This document shows, piece after piece, positions 25,480 through 32,724 of a DNA stretch of 64,000 nucleotides. Below the pieces are notes generated by a model, which worked only from the letters and a program-made list of their open reading frames with translations, was not told where the DNA came from and made no database searches. Every line of letters begins with the position of its first letter. The first letter of the stretch is position 1. A program made the translations under genes and the position numbers. Source of the DNA: Frigoribacterium sp. PvP032 (lineage in GTDB: Bacteria; Actinomycetota; Actinomycetes; Actinomycetales; Microbacteriaceae); NCBI RefSeq assembly GCF_017833035.1, contig NZ_JAFIBM010000001.1, forward strand, positions 1,178,001-1,242,000, given 5' to 3'.

Positions 25480-26343
25480 TCAGGCGACGAGCGCCGTGCC
25501 CGCGAGGGCCAGCGACACGACGAGCACGAGAGCGGCGGCGATGACGAGCCGGAACAGGCCCCTGGTCGCCCCGCCCCGGCGGACCAGCCTCGCCCCGACC
25601 GCGGACAGCACCAGCGCGGTGGCCGCCCCGACGAGGCCTGCGCCGGTCCGGACAGGAGTCAGGGACTCGTCGAGGAGGAGCCCCGCCGCCGTCACGACCG
25701 CAGCCGTCCCCAGGGCGGCGAAGGCCACGAGCCCGGCGCGCAGGCGTCCGAGCCGGTGCGGGAGCCCGACGACGCCCGTCCGGGCATCGTCGTCGAGGTC
25801 GGGCAGGACGTTGGTGAAGTGGATCGCGACGCCGAAGGCCGCTCCGACGATCAGGGCCCAGGCGGCGGGCTCGGCCGGGGGCGCAGCGGCGAGGGTGACC
25901 ACGGCGGGCAGGGCCCCGAAGCCGACGACGAACGGCACGACCGACCATGCCGTGCGCTTGAGCCCGAGGTTGTAGGCCCAGCCGGAGACGAGGAAGACGA
26001 GGTGGGCGACGCCGGCGGCCCAGCCGAGCAAGAAGGTCAGGCCGACCGCGAGGACGGTGACGACCGTGACGGCGACCATGGCCGCCCTGGTCGAGACGAG
26101 GCCCAGGGCGAGCGGCTTGTCGAGGCGCCCGACCTGGCGGTCGCGCGCGGCGTCGACGAGGTCGTTCGAGAGCCCGATCGAGAGCTGCCCGGCCAGCACG
26201 GCCGCTCCGAGCACCAGGGTGCGTCCCGCGTCGAGGCCGACTGCCGTCGCGAGGACGACCGAGAGCAGCGTGACGGCGACGGTCGGGCCGGGGTGCGTGG
26301 AGCGTGCCAGGGCCGCGACGGTCGAGACGGGTGAGGTCGTCAC
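25480..26343 (-). CDS. UbiA family prenyltransferase
   Basis: A 287-residue integral membrane prenyltransferase with roughly eight hydrophobic segments. The first aspartate motif NDLVDAARDRQVGR is near residue 60 and the second, NVLPDLDDDARTG, near 178. It is distinct from MenA (2673) and shares little beyond the motifs. It lies convergent to the type III PKS operon across the repeat arrays, which suggests, but does not prove, prenylation of that operon's aromatic product; haem, chlorophyll-like or phospholipid roles of UbiA enzymes are alternatives. The GTG at 26343 gives MTTSPVSTVAAL; no ribosome site is evident. Confidence 0.85.
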   Translation of the reverse strand: MTTSPVSTVAALARSTHPGPTVAVTLLSVVLATAVGLDAGRTLVLGAAVLAGQLSIGLSNDLVDAARDRQVGRLDKPLALGLVSTRAAMVAVTVVTVLAVGLTFLLGWAAGVAHLVFLVSGWAYNLGLKRTAWSVVPFVVGFGALPAVVTLAAAPPAEPAAWALIVGAAFGVAIHFTNVLPDLDDDARTGVVGLPHRLGRLRAGLVAFAALGTAAVVTAAGLLLDESLTPVRTGAGLVGAATALVLSAVGARLVRRGGATRGLFRLVIAAALVLVVSLALAGTALVA

Positions 26344-26384
26344 GCGCGCGATCTCCGATGGAGAAGGAGGGTCGATCGAGTGAG

Positions 26385-26414
26385 CACGTCCGGGCCGGGG
26401 GTGACCCGGACGTG
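26385..26414 (+). repeat. Inverted repeat CACGTCCGGG/CCCGGACGTG
   Basis: A perfect 10-base stem with a 10-base loop in the divergent gap after the UbiA start. Confidence 0.7.
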
Positions 26415-26440
26415 CCCGTCAGCCGCTCGCGGCCCATGTC

Positions 26441-26466
26441 GGGACAGGTGGATCAGGACCTGTCCC
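26441..26466 (+). repeat. Inverted repeat GGGACAGGT/ACCTGTCCC
   Basis: A perfect 9-base stem with an 8-base loop, 26 bases after the previous hairpin. Confidence 0.7.
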
Positions 26467-26478
26467 GGGCCGTCGATC

Positions 26479-26536
26479 GAGGGCTCGCGTCGAGTTACCA
26501 TCCCAGACGTGGGGGAAGTGTACGACGCGAGCCCTC
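26479..26536 (+). repeat. 14-base inverted repeat around a 30-base loop
   Basis: GAGGGCTCGCGTCG (26479-26492) and its exact complement CGACGCGAGCCCTC (26523-26536) bracket a loop that contains TACCAT and a GTG 7 bases later. It is the largest of three consecutive stems and could be the terminator of the DUF3072 gene, a regulatory RNA or a protein site. Confidence 0.7.
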
Positions 26537-26565
26537 GCAGCGGTAGAGCCATCGAGCAGACTCGG

Positions 26566-26892
26566 CTACTGGCCGCGACCGGTCTTCTCCTGGAGGCGGT
26601 CGATGTGCTCGCTCGCCTTGGCCTTGCTGAGGTCGGCGGGCAGCTCTTCGCCTGCCTCGCGGGCGAGCGTGTCGAGGTAGCTCTTCTGCGGGCCGGTCAT
26701 CGGCTCGTCGCCGGTCACCCAGTCCTCAGGGTCCTTGGAGGCGGTGGTGGAGGGGTCGGGACGATTGCCGCCCAGGGTCTCTCCGGAGCCGGAGCCGGAG
26801 CCGGCGTCGGCGCCGGAGGCAGGTGCCCCGCCGCCCTCGGGTGCTGCGGGGTCGACGGGCGTGATGTCAGGGTCGATGTTCGAGTCGCTCAT
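26566..26892 (-). CDS. DUF3072 family protein
   Basis: A 108-residue protein whose N-terminal half is disordered and rich in Gly, Ser and Pro (GSGSGS near residues 31-36), followed by the conserved DUF3072 core PMTGPQKSYLDTLAREAGEE near 64 and SKAKASEHIDRLQEKTG at the end. The family is small, soluble and of unknown function. The ATG is 6 bases from a TACGTT box, so it is probably leaderless. It is divergent from hadA with 52 bases between starts. Confidence 0.8.
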   Translation of the reverse strand: MSDSNIDPDITPVDPAAPEGGGAPASGADAGSGSGSGETLGGNRPDPSTTASKDPEDWVTGDEPMTGPQKSYLDTLAREAGEELPADLSKAKASEHIDRLQEKTGRGQ

Positions 26893-26898
26893 GGGGAG

Positions 26899-26904
26899 AA
26901 CGTA
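26899..26904 (-). promoter_or_regulatory. Leaderless -10 box (TACGTT) of the DUF3072 gene
   Basis: Minus-strand TACGTT, 6 bases from the ATG at 26892. Confidence 0.55.
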
Positions 26905-26931
26905 CGCCGCGCCCCCGACATCGGCCCCGGT

Positions 26932-26937
26932 TAGACT
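26932..26937 (+). promoter_or_regulatory. Leaderless -10 box (TAGACT) of hadA
   Basis: TAGACT ends 7 bases before the GTG at 26945. Confidence 0.6.
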
Positions 26938-26944
26938 CGACGCC

Positions 26945-27394
26945 GTGCCAGTGAACCCCGATCTGCAAGGGCGGGTCCTCCCGCCGGCTCCCGCCTACCT
27001 CGTCGGCCGGGAGAAGGTGCGCGAGTTCGCCCGCGCCACCGGCTCGACCAGCGCCCTGTCGCTCGACCCCGAAGCCGCGCGTGCCGCGGGCCACGCCGAC
27101 GTCGTCGCCCCGCCGACCTTCCCCGTCGTGGTGCAGGAGGCGACCCTCGCGCAGCTCCTCGCCGAGCCCGACGCAGGCATCGACTACTCCCGGGTGGTGC
27201 ACGGCGAGCAGCGCTTCCGCTACAGCCGTCCCGTCGTGGCCGGCGACGAGCTCACGGCCACGCTCACGGTGACCAGCGTCAAGTCCCTCGGCGGCAACTC
27301 CATGGTGACCGCCTCCTCCGACATGGTCGACCAGGCCGGGGCGCACGTCGTCACCGCGGTGTCCACCCTCGTGGTGCGGGGGGACGACGCGTGA
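26945..27394 (+). CDS. hadA: MaoC-like dehydratase N-terminal subunit
   Basis: A 149-residue hot-dog-fold protein corresponding to the HadA-like, non-catalytic half of a (3R)-hydroxyacyl-ACP/CoA dehydratase. Visible landmarks are VNPDLQGRVLPP at the N-terminus, VVAPPTFPVVV near residue 54 and VVHGEQRFRYSRPVVAGDELTA near 82, all usual in this subunit. The GTG start is fixed by the TAGACT box 7 bases upstream; an upstream extension would run antisense through the DUF3072 gene. It overlaps the next gene by 4 bases (GTGA), which fits obligate HadA-HadB pairing. Confidence 0.85.
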   Translation: MPVNPDLQGRVLPPAPAYLVGREKVREFARATGSTSALSLDPEAARAAGHADVVAPPTFPVVVQEATLAQLLAEPDAGIDYSRVVHGEQRFRYSRPVVAGDELTATLTVTSVKSLGGNSMVTASSDMVDQAGAHVVTAVSTLVVRGDDA

Positions 27395-27822
27395 GCGCCC
27401 TCGAGGTCGGCCAGGTCGTGGCCCACAAGACGTACCCGCTGACGCGCGACTCGCTCGTCCGCTACGCCGGCGCGTCCGGTGACTTCAACCCGATCCACTA
27501 CCGCGACGACGTCGCCGAGTCGGTCGGCCTGCCCGGCGTGCTCGCCCACGGCATGCTGACCATGGGCACCGCGGTGCAGCCCGTGGTCGAGTGGCTCGAC
27601 GGCTCGGGCGACGACGCCGGCGTGATCGGCTGGGTCTCCGACTACCAGGTCCGCTTCACCCGTCCGGTGGTCGTGCACCCGTCCGACGGCGCCGAGCTGT
27701 CCGTCACCGCCAAGGTCGCGGCGCTCGACGACGAGGCCGGCACGGCGCGGGTCGACCTCACGGTGACGGTCGACGAGAAGACCGTGCTGGGCAAGGCCCA
27801 GGTCGTGGTGACCCTGGCGTGA
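27391..27822 (+). CDS. hadB: MaoC-like dehydratase catalytic subunit
   Basis: A 143-residue hot-dog-fold dehydratase. The hydratase-2 motif is complete: YAGASGDFNPIHYRDD near residue 25 with the catalytic Asp and His, and GLPGVLAHGMLTMG near 45. With the upstream HadA-like subunit it should dehydrate (3R)-hydroxyacyl chains in fatty-acid elongation. Mycobacterial relatives sit just upstream of secE-nusG-rplKA, and the same neighbourhood is preserved here at a larger distance. It overlaps hadA and murB by 4 bases each. Confidence 0.88.
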   Translation: MSALEVGQVVAHKTYPLTRDSLVRYAGASGDFNPIHYRDDVAESVGLPGVLAHGMLTMGTAVQPVVEWLDGSGDDAGVIGWVSDYQVRFTRPVVVHPSDGAELSVTAKVAALDDEAGTARVDLTVTVDEKTVLGKAQVVVTLA

Positions 27823-28910
27823 CCTCCTTCTCCGAGCTGACGACGATGCGCGTCGGCGGCGAGCCCGCGCGGTTCGTCACGGCCGACGGCACGGACGAGC
27901 TGATCGACGCCGTCCGGGCCGTCTGGGCCGACGACGAGCCCTGGTTCGTCCTCGGCGGCGGCTCGAACACGGTCGCCTCCGACGAGCCCTTCGACGGCAC
28001 CGTCGTCCACGTGCGCACCCGTGGCGTCGAGAGGCTGCACGACGTCGACGGCCGGGTCCGCCTGCGGGTCGCCGCGGGCGAGCCCTGGGACGACCTCGTG
28101 GCGCGCACGGTCGACGAGGGCTGGTCCGGCCTCGAGGCGCTGAGCGGCATCCCCGGCTCGACAGGCGCCTCCCCGATCCAGAACATCGGCGCGTACGGAC
28201 AAGAGGTGTCGTCGACGGTCGTCTCGGTCGACTTCCTCGACGCCGACACGGGCGAGTTCGTCCGCGTGCCCGCGGCCAACCTCGGCCTCGGCTACCGCAC
28301 GAGCGTGTTCAAGCAGGGCCGGGCGGGCGTCGTGACCGCCGTCGAGTTCGCGCTCCGCGACGCAGGAGGCGCGAGCGAGCAGGTCTCGTACCCGCAGCTC
28401 GCCGGGGCCCTCGGCGTCGACCTCGGGGCCCGGGTCTCGGTCGCCGACGTGCGGTCGAGCGTGCTGGCCCTCCGCGCCTCCAAGGGCATGGTGCTCGACG
28501 CCGACGACCGCGACACGTGGTCGAGCGGCTCGTTCTTCACGAACCCCGTGGTGTCCCGTCAGGCGTCCTCGGAGCTGCCCTCGGACGCCCCGCGCTGGCC
28601 GATCGACCCCGAGCCCGAAGATCAGGTGGTGCCGCTCGGCGAGGCTCCGGCACCGCCGCCTCCGCCGACGAGCGGGGCCGTCAAGCTCAGCGCCGCATGG
28701 CTGATCGAGCGCGCGGGCGTCGCGCGCGGTTTCCGGCTGCCGGGTTCGGGAGCCGCGATCTCGACGAAGCACACGCTCGCCCTGACCAACCGGGGCAGCG
28801 CCTCCTCCGACGACGTGGTCGAGCTCGCCCGCTTCGTGCAGCAGCGGGTCCTCGCCGAGTTCGGCGTCCTGCTCCGCCCCGAGCCCGTGCTGCTCGGCCT
28901 CGACCTCTGA
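27819..28910 (+). CDS. murB: UDP-N-acetylenolpyruvoylglucosamine reductase
   Basis: A 363-residue flavoenzyme that reduces UDP-GlcNAc-enolpyruvate to UDP-N-acetylmuramate for peptidoglycan. FAD-binding segments VLGGGSNTVASDEP near residue 45 and GIPGSTGASPIQNIGAYG near 110 are clear; the catalytic serine lies in SGSFFTNPV near 236, and the C-terminal VLAEFGVLLRPEPVLLG carries the general acid glutamate. A proline-rich insertion (EAPAPPPPPTSG near 277) is unusual. The GTG at 27819 overlaps the hadB stop. Being translated as the third gene of the hadAB operon links wall and fatty-acid synthesis. Confidence 0.92.
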   Translation: MTSFSELTTMRVGGEPARFVTADGTDELIDAVRAVWADDEPWFVLGGGSNTVASDEPFDGTVVHVRTRGVERLHDVDGRVRLRVAAGEPWDDLVARTVDEGWSGLEALSGIPGSTGASPIQNIGAYGQEVSSTVVSVDFLDADTGEFVRVPAANLGLGYRTSVFKQGRAGVVTAVEFALRDAGGASEQVSYPQLAGALGVDLGARVSVADVRSSVLALRASKGMVLDADDRDTWSSGSFFTNPVVSRQASSELPSDAPRWPIDPEPEDQVVPLGEAPAPPPPPTSGAVKLSAAWLIERAGVARGFRLPGSGAAISTKHTLALTNRGSASSDDVVELARFVQQRVLAEFGVLLRPEPVLLGLDL

Positions 28911-28917
28911 CCTGACG

Positions 28918-29604
28918 TCAGCCCCGTGCGGAGGGCAGCCAGCCGCGCTCCATCGCGAGGGTGACCGCCCGGGTGCGGTCGCCCACGCCGAGCTTCTCGA
29001 AGACGTGCTGCAGGTGCGTCTTGACGGTGGCCTCGCCCACGAAGAGCCGCAGGCCGATCTCACGGTTCGAGCAGCCCTCGGCGACCAGGACGAGCACCTG
29101 GGTCTCACGGGGGCTCAGCGGCGTCGGTCCCGAGCTCACGGAGTCACGCGACCCGACGCCCGCGCCGTCAGCCTGCGCCGCCGTCCGGCGAGCACGCCCC
29201 ACGAGCAGCGCCGCCATCGACGGCGCGAGCGCGACCTGTCCGGCGACCACCGAGCGGAGCCCCGCGAGCAGCTCCTCCTCGGGCGCCGCCTTGAGCAGGT
29301 ACCCGCTGGCGCCCGCCTCGACGGCGCCGAGGATGGCGTCGTCCGACTCGTAGGTGGTCAGCACGACGACGCGGGCCGTCGGCACGTCCCGGAGCACCGC
29401 CTCCGTCGCGGCGACGCCGTCGAGCCGTGGCATGCGGAGGTCCATCAGCACGAGGTCCGGCCGCAGCTCGGCGGCGAGCTGAACCGCCTCGACGCCGTCG
29501 GAGGCCTGGCCGACGACCTCGAAGTCGGGCGTGGCCGTGAGCATCGCGGTCAGGCCCTGCCGCATGATCGGGTGGTCGTCGACGACCAGGGTGCGGACGC
29601 TCAC
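28918..29604 (-). CDS. NarL/LuxR-type response regulator
   Basis: A 228-residue response regulator. The receiver domain carries VVDDH at residues 7-11, the phospho-acceptor Asp in LVLMDLRMP near 54 and the Lys in YLLKAAPE near 105. The C-terminal HTH of the LuxR class is LSPRETQVLVLVAEGCSNREIG near 164 and GEATVKTHLQHVFEKLGV. Its GTG overlaps the histidine kinase stop by 4 bases, so the kinase at 29601 is its partner. The neighbouring ABC exporter genes are the likeliest targets, as in other DesK/LiaS-like modules. Confidence 0.92.
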   Translation of the reverse strand: MSVRTLVVDDHPIMRQGLTAMLTATPDFEVVGQASDGVEAVQLAAELRPDLVLMDLRMPRLDGVAATEAVLRDVPTARVVVLTTYESDDAILGAVEAGASGYLLKAAPEEELLAGLRSVVAGQVALAPSMAALLVGRARRTAAQADGAGVGSRDSVSSGPTPLSPRETQVLVLVAEGCSNREIGLRLFVGEATVKTHLQHVFEKLGVGDRTRAVTLAMERGWLPSARG

Positions 29605-30893
29605 GACCGCTCGCCGCCGGGCAGGTGCGCCGTCACGGTCGTCCCGGCCGCGCCGCTGACGACCTCGAGCCGCCCGCCGGCCAGCCGCAGCCGCTCGTCG
29701 AGGCCGTCGAGCCCGAAGCCGTCCCGAGCGGCGGCGGGGTCGAACCCGCGGCCCTCGTCCCGCACCGACAGGACCACGGCGCCGACGGTGCCCGAGCCCT
29801 CGGCGACGTCGTCCCCGCGGGCGAGCGCGACGTGCGCCGAGCGCGACCCGCTGTGCTTGCGGACGTTGGCCAGCGCCTCCTGCGCCGCCCGGATCACCAC
29901 GACCTGGTGGTCGCGAGGAAGGGCGAGCCCCGGCTCGACGTCGACGGTCACGGCGACGCCGCTCTCGCGCGAGAACCGCGCGGCGAGTCGGCGCAGGGCG
30001 TCGGCGAGGTCGCCGCTGTCGAGTCCCGAGGAGGCGGTGGCCGCGACGAGCGTGCGGGCGTCGGTGAGCGCGTCCCTGGCCGACGACTCGATCAGCTCGA
30101 GCTGGGCGAGGCCGGCGGCGGCGTCGCCAGCGGCCACCGACGACCGTGCCTGCTGGCTGAGCATCACCAGCCCGGTCAGGCTCTGCGCGACGGTGTCGTG
30201 GATCTCGCGGGCGAGGCGCTCGCGCTCGGCCACGGTGCCGGCCTCGCGGTGCCGGGTGGCCAGCTCGTCCTGGGCGGCGCGCAGCTCGTCGAGCAGCCGG
30301 CCGCGCTCGACGCCGGTGTGGGCGATCGACGTGATCCAGAAGCCGAGGGCGATGCTGAACAGCAGCGAGAGCCCCTCGCTCGTGGCTGCCGTCGCGAGCG
30401 TGTCGGGCGACCAGCCGAGGCTGACGACGAAGCCCGCCGAGATCGCCAGGCAGAGCAGGACGTTGGCGACGATCGCCGAGCGGGGCGTCGGCAGCACGGT
30501 CCAGAGCAGCGGCATCAGGAACGCCTGGACGACGGCGAGCGGCGGGGCACCGGCGACGGCGAGCCCGCCGACGACCACGACCGCCGCGACGACCACGACC
30601 TCCGCCCGGCCCACCCGGTCGTCGTCCCGCCTCACCACCGGCCGGGCGAGCAGCAGCCAGGTCAGGACGAAGAGCCCGGTCGCCGCCAGGGCGAGCGGGC
30701 GGCTGCCGACGGCGCTCCCGCCGTCGCCGCTGCTGCCGGCCTCGGAGGCCAGTGCGAGCACGACCAGCACCACGGCCGTCGCCCCGGCCCCGACGTCCCA
30801 CCAGCGCATCGCGACGCGGCTCGTGCCGCGGCCCGCGCCGGATCCCGCGCCGCGGCTCACGGCGGGGGCGCCCTCGGCTGCCGTGGCGGTCAT
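29601..30893 (-). CDS. DesK/LiaS-like sensor histidine kinase
   Basis: A 430-residue membrane histidine kinase. About six hydrophobic segments occupy residues 35-185; the dimerisation/phosphoacceptor region is ERERLAREIHDTVAQSLTGL near 220 with the HisKA_3-type His, followed by an ATPase domain with AQEALANVRKHS (N box) near 330 and DEGRGFD and GFGLDGLDERL (G boxes). It has no extracytoplasmic sensory domain of note, so it may sense membrane state or the adjacent transporter. The ATG at 30893 is 7 bases from a TACGGT box. Confidence 0.88.
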   Translation of the reverse strand: MTATAAEGAPAVSRGAGSGAGRGTSRVAMRWWDVGAGATAVVLVVLALASEAGSSGDGGSAVGSRPLALAATGLFVLTWLLLARPVVRRDDDRVGRAEVVVVAAVVVVGGLAVAGAPPLAVVQAFLMPLLWTVLPTPRSAIVANVLLCLAISAGFVVSLGWSPDTLATAATSEGLSLLFSIALGFWITSIAHTGVERGRLLDELRAAQDELATRHREAGTVAERERLAREIHDTVAQSLTGLVMLSQQARSSVAAGDAAAGLAQLELIESSARDALTDARTLVAATASSGLDSGDLADALRRLAARFSRESGVAVTVDVEPGLALPRDHQVVVIRAAQEALANVRKHSGSRSAHVALARGDDVAEGSGTVGAVVLSVRDEGRGFDPAAARDGFGLDGLDERLRLAGGRLEVVSGAAGTTVTAHLPGGERS

Positions 30894-30900
30894 GTCCGTC

Positions 30901-30906
30901 ACCGTA
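30901..30906 (-). promoter_or_regulatory. Leaderless -10 box (TACGGT) of the two-component operon
   Basis: Minus-strand TACGGT, 7 bases before the ATG at 30893. It falls in the 32-base gap after the permease stop. Confidence 0.5.
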
Positions 30907-30925
30907 CCGTCCCGCGCGGCCGCGG

Positions 30926-31738
30926 TCAGGCGTCCTTCCTGCCCCAGCGGAACGTCAGCCGGGCCGCGACCGCGCCGGCCACGAGCCAGACGGCCAGCCA
31001 GAGGGCCACGCCCGCCAGGTCCCAGGTGCCGCCCACCTCGGCCGCCGCCGACGACTCGGGCAGGAACACGCTCCGCATCCCCTGGGCGAGCCACTTCAGC
31101 GGGAACGCCGAGGCGACCTGCTGCAGCCACGTGGGCAGCTGCGTGAAGGGCAGGTACACGCCCGAGATGAACTGCAGCACGAGCGTGATCGGCACGATGA
31201 CGGCCGTGGCGCTGCGCCCGGTGCGGGGGACCCGCGACAGGGCGATCCCGATCAGCGCCGAGCCGGCGAGGCCGAGCAGCCACACCCAGCCGAACGTCGC
31301 CCACGACGACGCCTCGGTCGGCAGCGGCACCCGGAACAGCACCCGGGCGACGACGAGGAGGAGCGCCACCTGCAGCAGGTTCGTCACGACCACCTGCCCC
31401 AGCTTCCCGAGGAACCAGGAGGCGACGGGCAGCGGGGTGCCCGCGAGCCGCTTCAGGGTGCCGTCGGAGCGCTCCACGGCGATGTCGATCCCGAGGGCCT
31501 GGACGCCCGAGAGCAGGACGCCCGCGGCGATCATCCCCGGCAGGTAGTACGCGGCGGCGTCGACGGCCGAGCCGTCGGGCCGCACCCCGTACGAGCCAGA
31601 GGCGCTGAACGCCGTCGAGAAGATCGCGAGCATCACGACGGGGAAGAGGAACGTGAAGAACACCGTGTCGCCGGCGCGGAAGTAGGTCCGCACCTCGTGG
31701 CGCACCTGGACGCCCGCGAGGGCCAGCACGCGGCTCAC
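30926..31738 (-). CDS. ABC-2 type exporter permease
   Basis: A 270-residue integral membrane protein with six predicted helices. The conserved first segment (RAGDTVFFTFLFPVVMLAIFS near residue 22), ERSDGTLKRLAGTPLP near 88 and ISGVYLPFTQLPTWLQQVASAFPLKW near 190 place it in the ABC2_membrane/DrrB-like family. The GTG start overlaps the ATPase stop by 4 bases. With that ATPase it should export a drug, lipid or peptide; substrate unknown. Confidence 0.88.
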   Translation of the reverse strand: MSRVLALAGVQVRHEVRTYFRAGDTVFFTFLFPVVMLAIFSTAFSASGSYGVRPDGSAVDAAAYYLPGMIAAGVLLSGVQALGIDIAVERSDGTLKRLAGTPLPVASWFLGKLGQVVVTNLLQVALLLVVARVLFRVPLPTEASSWATFGWVWLLGLAGSALIGIALSRVPRTGRSATAVIVPITLVLQFISGVYLPFTQLPTWLQQVASAFPLKWLAQGMRSVFLPESSAAAEVGGTWDLAGVALWLAVWLVAGAVAARLTFRWGRKDA

Positions 31739-32586
31739 GACGCTGCCGCCTCGGCGACGAGCTCGAGGTAGACGTCCTCGAGCGACGGACGGACCACCTC
31801 GAGGTCGCGCAGCTCCGCGCCCGCGCCGTGCAGGCGCGCGACGAGCCCGCCCGGGTCGGCCGTCCTCTCCTCGTGACGGCCTCTCGCATCCGACCACCGC
31901 ACGAGCGGGGTCCTGGCCGCGACGCTGCCGATCTCGTCGGGGCGTCCCTCGGCGACGACCCGCCCCTCCGTGATGACCGCGACGCGGTCGCTCAGCTGAG
32001 CGGCCTCGTCGAGGTAGTGGGTGGTCAGCAGGATGCTCGTGCCGTCGTCGGACAGCGACCGGATCAGCCCCCAGAACTGCCGCCGCGCCTCCGGGTCGAA
32101 GCCCGTCGTCGGCTCGTCGAGGAACAGCAGCTCGGGGTCGCCGACGATGCCGAGCGCGACGTCGACTCGACGCCGCTGCCCGCCCGAGAGCGCGCGGACG
32201 CGGGTGCCCGCCTGCGCCTCGAGCCCGACGGCGGCGACGACCTCGTCCACGTCGCGCGACCGGGGGTAGAGGGCCGCCATGTGCGCGACCTGCTCCCGCA
32301 CGGTCGAGGTGCCCTGCTCGGCCGAGGTCTGCAGCACGATGCCGATGCGCGCCTTCCAGTCGAGGCCGCCGTGGCGCGGGTCCGTGCCGAGCACGAGGGC
32401 CTCGCCGCCGCTGCGGTCGCGGTGCCCCTCGAGGATCTCGATCGTCGTCGACTTGCCGGCGCCGTTCGGGCCGAGCAGGCCGAGGGTCTCGCCGGGCTGG
32501 AGGTCGAACGAGACGCCGTGCAGGGCGGTGGCGCGCCCGTAGGTCTTGGTGAGGTCGCGCACTCGCACGACGGGCTGTGGGGTCAT
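31735..32586 (-). CDS. ABC exporter ATP-binding protein
   Basis: A 283-residue ATPase of the DrrA/CcmA-like group. Walker A GPNGAGKST is near residue 39, the signature LSGGQRRRVDVAL near 133, Walker B LLFLDEPTTGFD near 153 and the H-loop LTTHYLDEA near 186; a C-terminal regulatory extension (SLEDVYLELV) follows. It is the first gene of an apparent four-gene minus-strand unit, ATPase, permease, kinase and regulator, although the kinase also has its own -10 box. GGAG precedes the ATG by only 2-5 bases, so initiation is unclear. Confidence 0.9.
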   Translation of the reverse strand: MTPQPVVRVRDLTKTYGRATALHGVSFDLQPGETLGLLGPNGAGKSTTIEILEGHRDRSGGEALVLGTDPRHGGLDWKARIGIVLQTSAEQGTSTVREQVAHMAALYPRSRDVDEVVAAVGLEAQAGTRVRALSGGQRRRVDVALGIVGDPELLFLDEPTTGFDPEARRQFWGLIRSLSDDGTSILLTTHYLDEAAQLSDRVAVITEGRVVAEGRPDEIGSVAARTPLVRWSDARGRHEERTADPGGLVARLHGAGAELRDLEVVRPSLEDVYLELVAEAAAS

Positions 32587-32724
32587 GCTCCGAGCCTCGG
32601 GCAGGAGGCGCGGGCGCGGCACCCCGGACCGGGCTACCCGCATCCCCCGACCGGTGGACCCGGCAGGGGGACGCCGCCGGTGGACCGGGCCGGCGAGCGG
32701 GTCCGGGGACCCGGCCGGCGCCTC

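Noticed and set aside
26510-26934. GTG 7 bases after TACCAT inside the 14-base inverted repeat, opening a plus-strand frame
   Set aside because: The frame runs antisense through the DUF3072 gene and becomes glycine/alanine repeats; the leaderless-like spacing is noted as a finding but no protein is claimed.
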